The notes beneath the pieces were generated by a model. That model saw only the letters and a list, made by a program, of their open reading frames with translations. It searched no databases and was not told where the DNA came from. Positions 60,763-64,000 of a stretch of 64,000 bases of DNA are shown one piece after another; positions within the stretch are counted from its first letter, which is position 1; each line of letters opens with the position of its first letter. The stretch comes from Planctomycetaceae bacterium. Lineage in GTDB: Bacteria; Planctomycetota; Planctomycetia; Planctomycetales; Planctomycetaceae. The translations under genes and the position numbers were made by a program. Location of the stretch: contig JABISG010000103.1 of NCBI GenBank assembly GCA_018699955.1, forward strand, positions 49,118-113,117, written 5' to 3'.

Positions 60763-61641
60763 CTACCAGATTTCGATTTCCAACTCCAGATCGACTCCGA
60801 ATTGCTCGGAGACCTTCGATCGGGCGGCGTCGATCAACTGCACCACATCGGCTGCAGTCGCTCCGTCGCGTGTGAAAAAGAAATTGGCGTGCCGATCACT
60901 GATTTCGGCACCACCGACCTGCATTCCCTTCAAACCGGCCTGCTCGACCAGCGCGCCCGCACTGATTCCCCGTGGATTCTTGAAGATACAACCGGCCGAT
61001 TGAAACGACAGCGGCTGCGTCGCCTTCTTCATAATCCACAGTTTGCGCAGTCTACGGGTGATTTCTTCGGGGTCATCCGGCTGCAACTCAAACGTTCCTT
61101 CGAGAATGACCAGCTCGTTGATGCTGCTGGCACGATACCCAAACGAAAGTTCATCTTCCGTTCGTTCGAATGGCTCGCCGGTGATGGTCAGCACGGAAAC
61201 GCTGCTGACAAATTGACCGATATCGCCGCTGCGCCCGCCGGAGTTTCCGTGCAAGGCGCCACCAACGGTGCCGGGAACACCTGCCAGCGTTTCCAACCCG
61301 GCTAACCCGGCGGTCACGCTTTCGGAGACGAGTCGCGACAGTAGCGCACCAGAACCGGCGCGTAACGTCGTGCCATCGACGGTGATTTGCGCGAAGCACT
61401 GGTGGCTGAGGTGCAGAACGGCTCCTTCGACGCCGTCGTCGCGCACCAGCAGATTCGATCCGCCGCCGAGCATTCGGACGGGAATTCCGTTTTCGTCGCA
61501 GCAACGTACCACCGCAGTCAATTCCTCGACGCTGCGTGGTTCGATTAAGTACTGCGCGGGACCGCCCACTTTTAGCCAAGTGTGCGGAGCAAGTGGTTCA
61601 TCGCGACGTGTGATGTCGCTGAAGTCTTCGAGTGAACTCAT
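60763..61641 (-). CDS. murB: UDP-N-acetylenolpyruvoylglucosamine reductase
   Basis: A 292-residue FAD enzyme that reduces UDP-GlcNAc-enolpyruvate to UDP-MurNAc. HTWLKVGGPAQYLIEP opens the FAD domain; RMLGGGSNLLV, GVPGTVGGALHGNSGG and SFGYRASSI (catalytic Tyr/Arg region) follow; SAGCIFKNP and the GGAEISDRHANFFFTRDGA segment hold the conserved Ser-type acid and Glu. Its 5' end overlaps the end of murC by 44 bases in a different frame, indicating tight coupling. Confidence 0.93.
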   Translation of the reverse strand: MSSLEDFSDITRRDEPLAPHTWLKVGGPAQYLIEPRSVEELTAVVRCCDENGIPVRMLGGGSNLLVRDDGVEGAVLHLSHQCFAQITVDGTTLRAGSGALLSRLVSESVTAGLAGLETLAGVPGTVGGALHGNSGGRSGDIGQFVSSVSVLTITGEPFERTEDELSFGYRASSINELVILEGTFELQPDDPEEITRRLRKLWIMKKATQPLSFQSAGCIFKNPRGISAGALVEQAGLKGMQVGGAEISDRHANFFFTRDGATAADVVQLIDAARSKVSEQFGVDLELEIEIW

Positions 61642-63052
61642 TCTGGACCCGATTGATGTCGCCGGCTCCCATAGTAATCAAGACGTCGCCCGGCTGAGCT
61701 TCATCGTCTAAAGTTGCGACCACTCGGTCAAGGGAACCACAAAAGCGGGCACTCTTGCCGCCGCCGGCAATCTCGCAGGCCAACTGCTCTGCGGTCGTCT
61801 CAAGCTCATCACCGGTGCTTTCACGGGCGGCAAATGTTGGTGCAATCAGAATTTCATCGGCATTCCCAAAGCTCGCAGAAAACTCCGACATTAACGCGGC
61901 AGTTCGAGACGATTGATGCGGCTGAAAAGCACACCAGATTCGACGTCGGCCGAATTTTGCACGAGCAGTCTGCAGCGTGGCTGCGACGGCCGTGGGATGA
62001 TGGGCATAATCGTCGATCAGGGTGACGCCGCGCCACGAGCCGATGTGATCAAAACGCCGCTGAATACCGGTGAACTGCCACAAGCACTCGCGAATTGCCT
62101 CGACCGATGCGCCCGCGTGATGACTCATCGCGATGGCTGCCAACGCGTTGGTTACGTTGTGTTCACCCGGCAGAGCGACTTCGATTTCTGCAAAGAAATC
62201 TTCGCGACGAAATACGCGAAATCGCGTTCCCGCATCCGTCGAACGCAAGTCGGCCGCCCACCAATCGGCCCCTGGATGCCGCGAGAATGTGACGACCGAA
62301 GATTCTGCGCGCTGTGCGGCGGCCATCGATTCGGTGCAGTCGCCGTTCACCAGCAGCAGACCATCGGAGGCAACCTGGCCCGAAAACCGAGCAAAAGCCT
62401 CGATCAGATCATCCAGGCTGGCGAAGCAGTCGAAATGGTCCGGTTCGATGCCCAGAATGCAGGCGTATTGGGGCTTGAGGTCGAGAAAACTGTTTTGATA
62501 TTCGCAACTTTCAACAACGAACAGGTCTCCCTTGCCGACCCATCCGGAGACCTTGCGGTCTTTCAATTCCGCCCCAATCACTGCCGAGGGAGAAAGGCCC
62601 GCTTCGGTGAGGATGGCAGCGACCATCGCCGTCGTCGTGCTTTTGCCATGCGTTCCAGCAATCGCAACACCAACGCCGTTCTCCATCAGCAGACCCAACA
62701 TCTTGCTGTATGAGAGAACGGGGATTCGCAATCGATGGGCTAACTGCCGCTCGGGATTGGCTGCGCCAACCGCCGGACTATGCACGACGACATCGACATC
62801 GCGCGGCAGGAACCGATCGTCGTGACCGCGATGAAATCGCAGTCCGCGTTTCTGCATCGCCCGCAGTGTTGAAGAGGGGGCCGTCAGATCGGAACCGGTG
62901 ACCTGCCACCCCAGTCCAATCAGCAACTCGGCCAGCGCCCTCATTCCCGAGCCACAGACTCCGATGAGGTGGGCCGTCGAGGCATCCGGCGACAATCGCG
63001 GAACGCGCGGGGCGGTTTGTGATCGTTTGGTGATAAACTGGGGTGAAGTCAT
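61598..63052 (-). CDS. murC: UDP-N-acetylmuramate--L-alanine ligase
   Basis: A 484-residue Mur ligase; the start at 63052 (MTSPQFITKR) is preferred to an upstream ATG at 63163 because no family sequence precedes it. HLIGVCGSGMRALAELLIGL is the UDP-binding start, AGTHGKSTTTAMVAAIL the ATP P-loop, and IEPDHFDCFASL and DDYAHHPTAVAATL the central motifs. It adds the first amino acid to UDP-MurNAc in the cytoplasm. The gene heads the murC-murB-ddl group and overlaps murB. Confidence 0.92.
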   Translation of the reverse strand: MTSPQFITKRSQTAPRVPRLSPDASTAHLIGVCGSGMRALAELLIGLGWQVTGSDLTAPSSTLRAMQKRGLRFHRGHDDRFLPRDVDVVVHSPAVGAANPERQLAHRLRIPVLSYSKMLGLLMENGVGVAIAGTHGKSTTTAMVAAILTEAGLSPSAVIGAELKDRKVSGWVGKGDLFVVESCEYQNSFLDLKPQYACILGIEPDHFDCFASLDDLIEAFARFSGQVASDGLLLVNGDCTESMAAAQRAESSVVTFSRHPGADWWAADLRSTDAGTRFRVFRREDFFAEIEVALPGEHNVTNALAAIAMSHHAGASVEAIRECLWQFTGIQRRFDHIGSWRGVTLIDDYAHHPTAVAATLQTARAKFGRRRIWCAFQPHQSSRTAALMSEFSASFGNADEILIAPTFAARESTGDELETTAEQLACEIAGGGKSARFCGSLDRVVATLDDEAQPGDVLITMGAGDINRVQNEFTRRLQRHHTSR

Positions 63053-63551
63053 GTACGCCAGATTCAAGTTCACTGGGTGGGGGACCGGATACCGTCGATT
63101 GGCATCATCAAGCCGATGGGTCTTGTGGGTAGGCCGATTGGTCTTATCGGTAGGAGGGTTCAATTCGCTAAAGGAGTTATGGCAACACCAACCATCATCA
63201 CCATTTGGATCCCACTGCGAGGGTGATCAATCTGGCTGCGGAATTTGGGATAGCCGGGTGGAGTCTGGCGTAAAAACGGGCCGTCGGGGCAGTGGAACAG
63301 GATTTCGGCGTGATTATGCCGATTCCTCACCGACGGCAGAAGACCAGTTTTCGGTAGTTTTCGTGAGTTTCAGTTGATCGAAACACTCCCCGCTCAGCCG
63401 CTCTTGCACCGATGGCCACCATTTGGGTGTCGTCAGAGAAAATGCAAGAAGATGTGACTGCGGTGAAGTCCTCCAATCGCATCAAACTCTACCGACGGAG
63501 ATCGTTTTCATAGATTCGGTCGTTTTTTTTCAAAAAGACGCCTTTACCGAC
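63053..63551. other. intergenic stretch upstream of murC and of the tRNA gene
   Basis: No gene recognised. It should contain the murC promoter on the minus strand, but none was identified. Open frames on the plus strand here run antisense to murC and show no domain. Confidence 0.45.
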
Positions 63552-63579
63552 TTCACTCCGCGAATCGTGCCGATATAAT
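63552..63579 (+). promoter_or_regulatory. sigma-70-like promoter of the tRNA-Met gene
   Basis: TTCACT at 63552-63557 (four of six to TTGACA), a 16-base spacer, and a perfect TATAAT at 63574-63579. Transcription would start near 63587, about 45 bases before the tRNA. Confidence 0.5.
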
Positions 63580-63630
63580 ACCCGCAACACCAGCCGACCT
63601 CTCCAATTACAGAGAGTCACGGTGATATGA

Positions 63631-63704
<74 letters not shown>

Positions 63705-63708
63705 CTTG

Positions 63709-63748
63709 AACCCCACGGTTACGAACTTCGTGACCGTGGGGTTTTTTC
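63709..63748 (+). terminator. rho-independent terminator of the tRNA gene
   Basis: An 11-base outer stem (63709-63719 with 63733-63743), with a further five pairs inside it, is followed by six T (63742-63747). It begins five bases after the tRNA. Confidence 0.88.
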
Positions 63749-64000
63749 TTGCGCCGACAGAGACACTGTCGCGAAATCGTCGCGGTATCACGAGTGTCCG
63801 CAACGTGTTGCGACATGTGCGTTTTAGCGGCTGGCGTCCCTGACGAAAAACAGAGACACGCCCGACGCGCTCGCGACGCGTGCTTTCGCCCTCTCAACCC
63901 CCAAAGTCTCCGTTCCAGACCAGAGACAACCCGTCCGGGTTAACGGCTGGTTCCGCCCGCTCGGGATGTTTCCGGTTTTCAAAACAAAGTTAGAAACGTC

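Noticed and set aside
62898..63377. Plus-strand open frame of 159 codons
   Set aside because: It runs antisense to the start of murC, lacks domains and has no ribosome binding site.

Overview
The window looks like chromosomal DNA from a planctomycete. The evidence is the gene content: two giant secreted proteins combining a PVC-type propeller dehydrogenase with a C-terminal cytochrome c (one also carrying ThuA and discoidin domains), many exported c-type cytochromes, TDAGLxHL-type leucine-rich repeat proteins, exported PQQ-like propellers, Gfo/Idh/MocA oxidoreductases, large genes and loosely packed intergenic DNA. No phage, integrase, transposase gene or CRISPR array was seen. The species cannot be named from this sequence.

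Layout. 1-3.6 kb: edge of a glycan locus (3' end of an NAD-dependent epimerase, a glycosyltransferase, an asparagine synthetase). 3.9-22.5 kb: redox and housekeeping genes: ThuA/dehydrogenase/cytochrome giant, a DsbD-like protein with duplicated domains, a single-haem-motif protein, a Kef/NapA-type antiporter, a second dehydrogenase/cytochrome giant directly followed by a solitary DNA methyltransferase, a universal stress protein, a cysteine desulfurase, a CorA-like protein and a cytochrome P460. 22.6-24.9 kb (minus strand): thioredoxin/YHS protein and a DUF547 protein. 25.2-28.5 kb: the most notable locus, two paralogous Tat-exported cysteine-rich lipoproteins followed by a DUF692 (MNIO) enzyme and an overlapping DUF2063 partner, i.e. 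a bufferin-like RiPP cluster. 28.5-32.8 kb: DedA-like protein, rhomboid protease, coiled-coil anchor protein, aldo/keto reductase. 32.8-40.8 kb: a surface-polysaccharide locus with an initiating phosphoglycosyl transferase and WbpB/WbpD/WbpE-like plus HisH2/HisF2/WbpG-like enzymes, predicting a 2,3-diamino uronic acid sugar and its amidination, then a glycosyltransferase. 40.9-51.3 kb: LRR protein, exported methyltransferase, metallophosphoesterase, several unrecognised proteins, a zone of palindromic repeats near 46.3-46.6 kb, an ankyrin protein, an eight-haem cytochrome and a coupled DUF2293/DUF1653 pair. 51.7-59.3 kb: DEAD-box helicase, a propeller/methyltransferase-like/malectin-like chimera, an LRR lipoprotein, an oxidoreductase and a zinc-ribbon membrane protein. 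59.3-63.1 kb (minus strand): murC-murB-small lipoprotein-ddl for peptidoglycan precursors. 63.6 kb: a tRNA-Met(CAT), probably the initiator, with promoter and terminator.

How the genes fit together. The clearest working units are the RiPP cluster (precursors, MNIO maturase, partner), the amidated-sugar pathway (sugar oxidation, transamination, acetylation, then ammonia supply and amidotransfer) and the mur/ddl group. Many remaining proteins are exported and involved in electron transfer or thiol chemistry, which fits the periplasm-rich planctomycete cell plan. Starts were chosen from Shine-Dalgarno-like motifs, signal peptides and operon overlaps; no database search was possible, so family names are by recognition.
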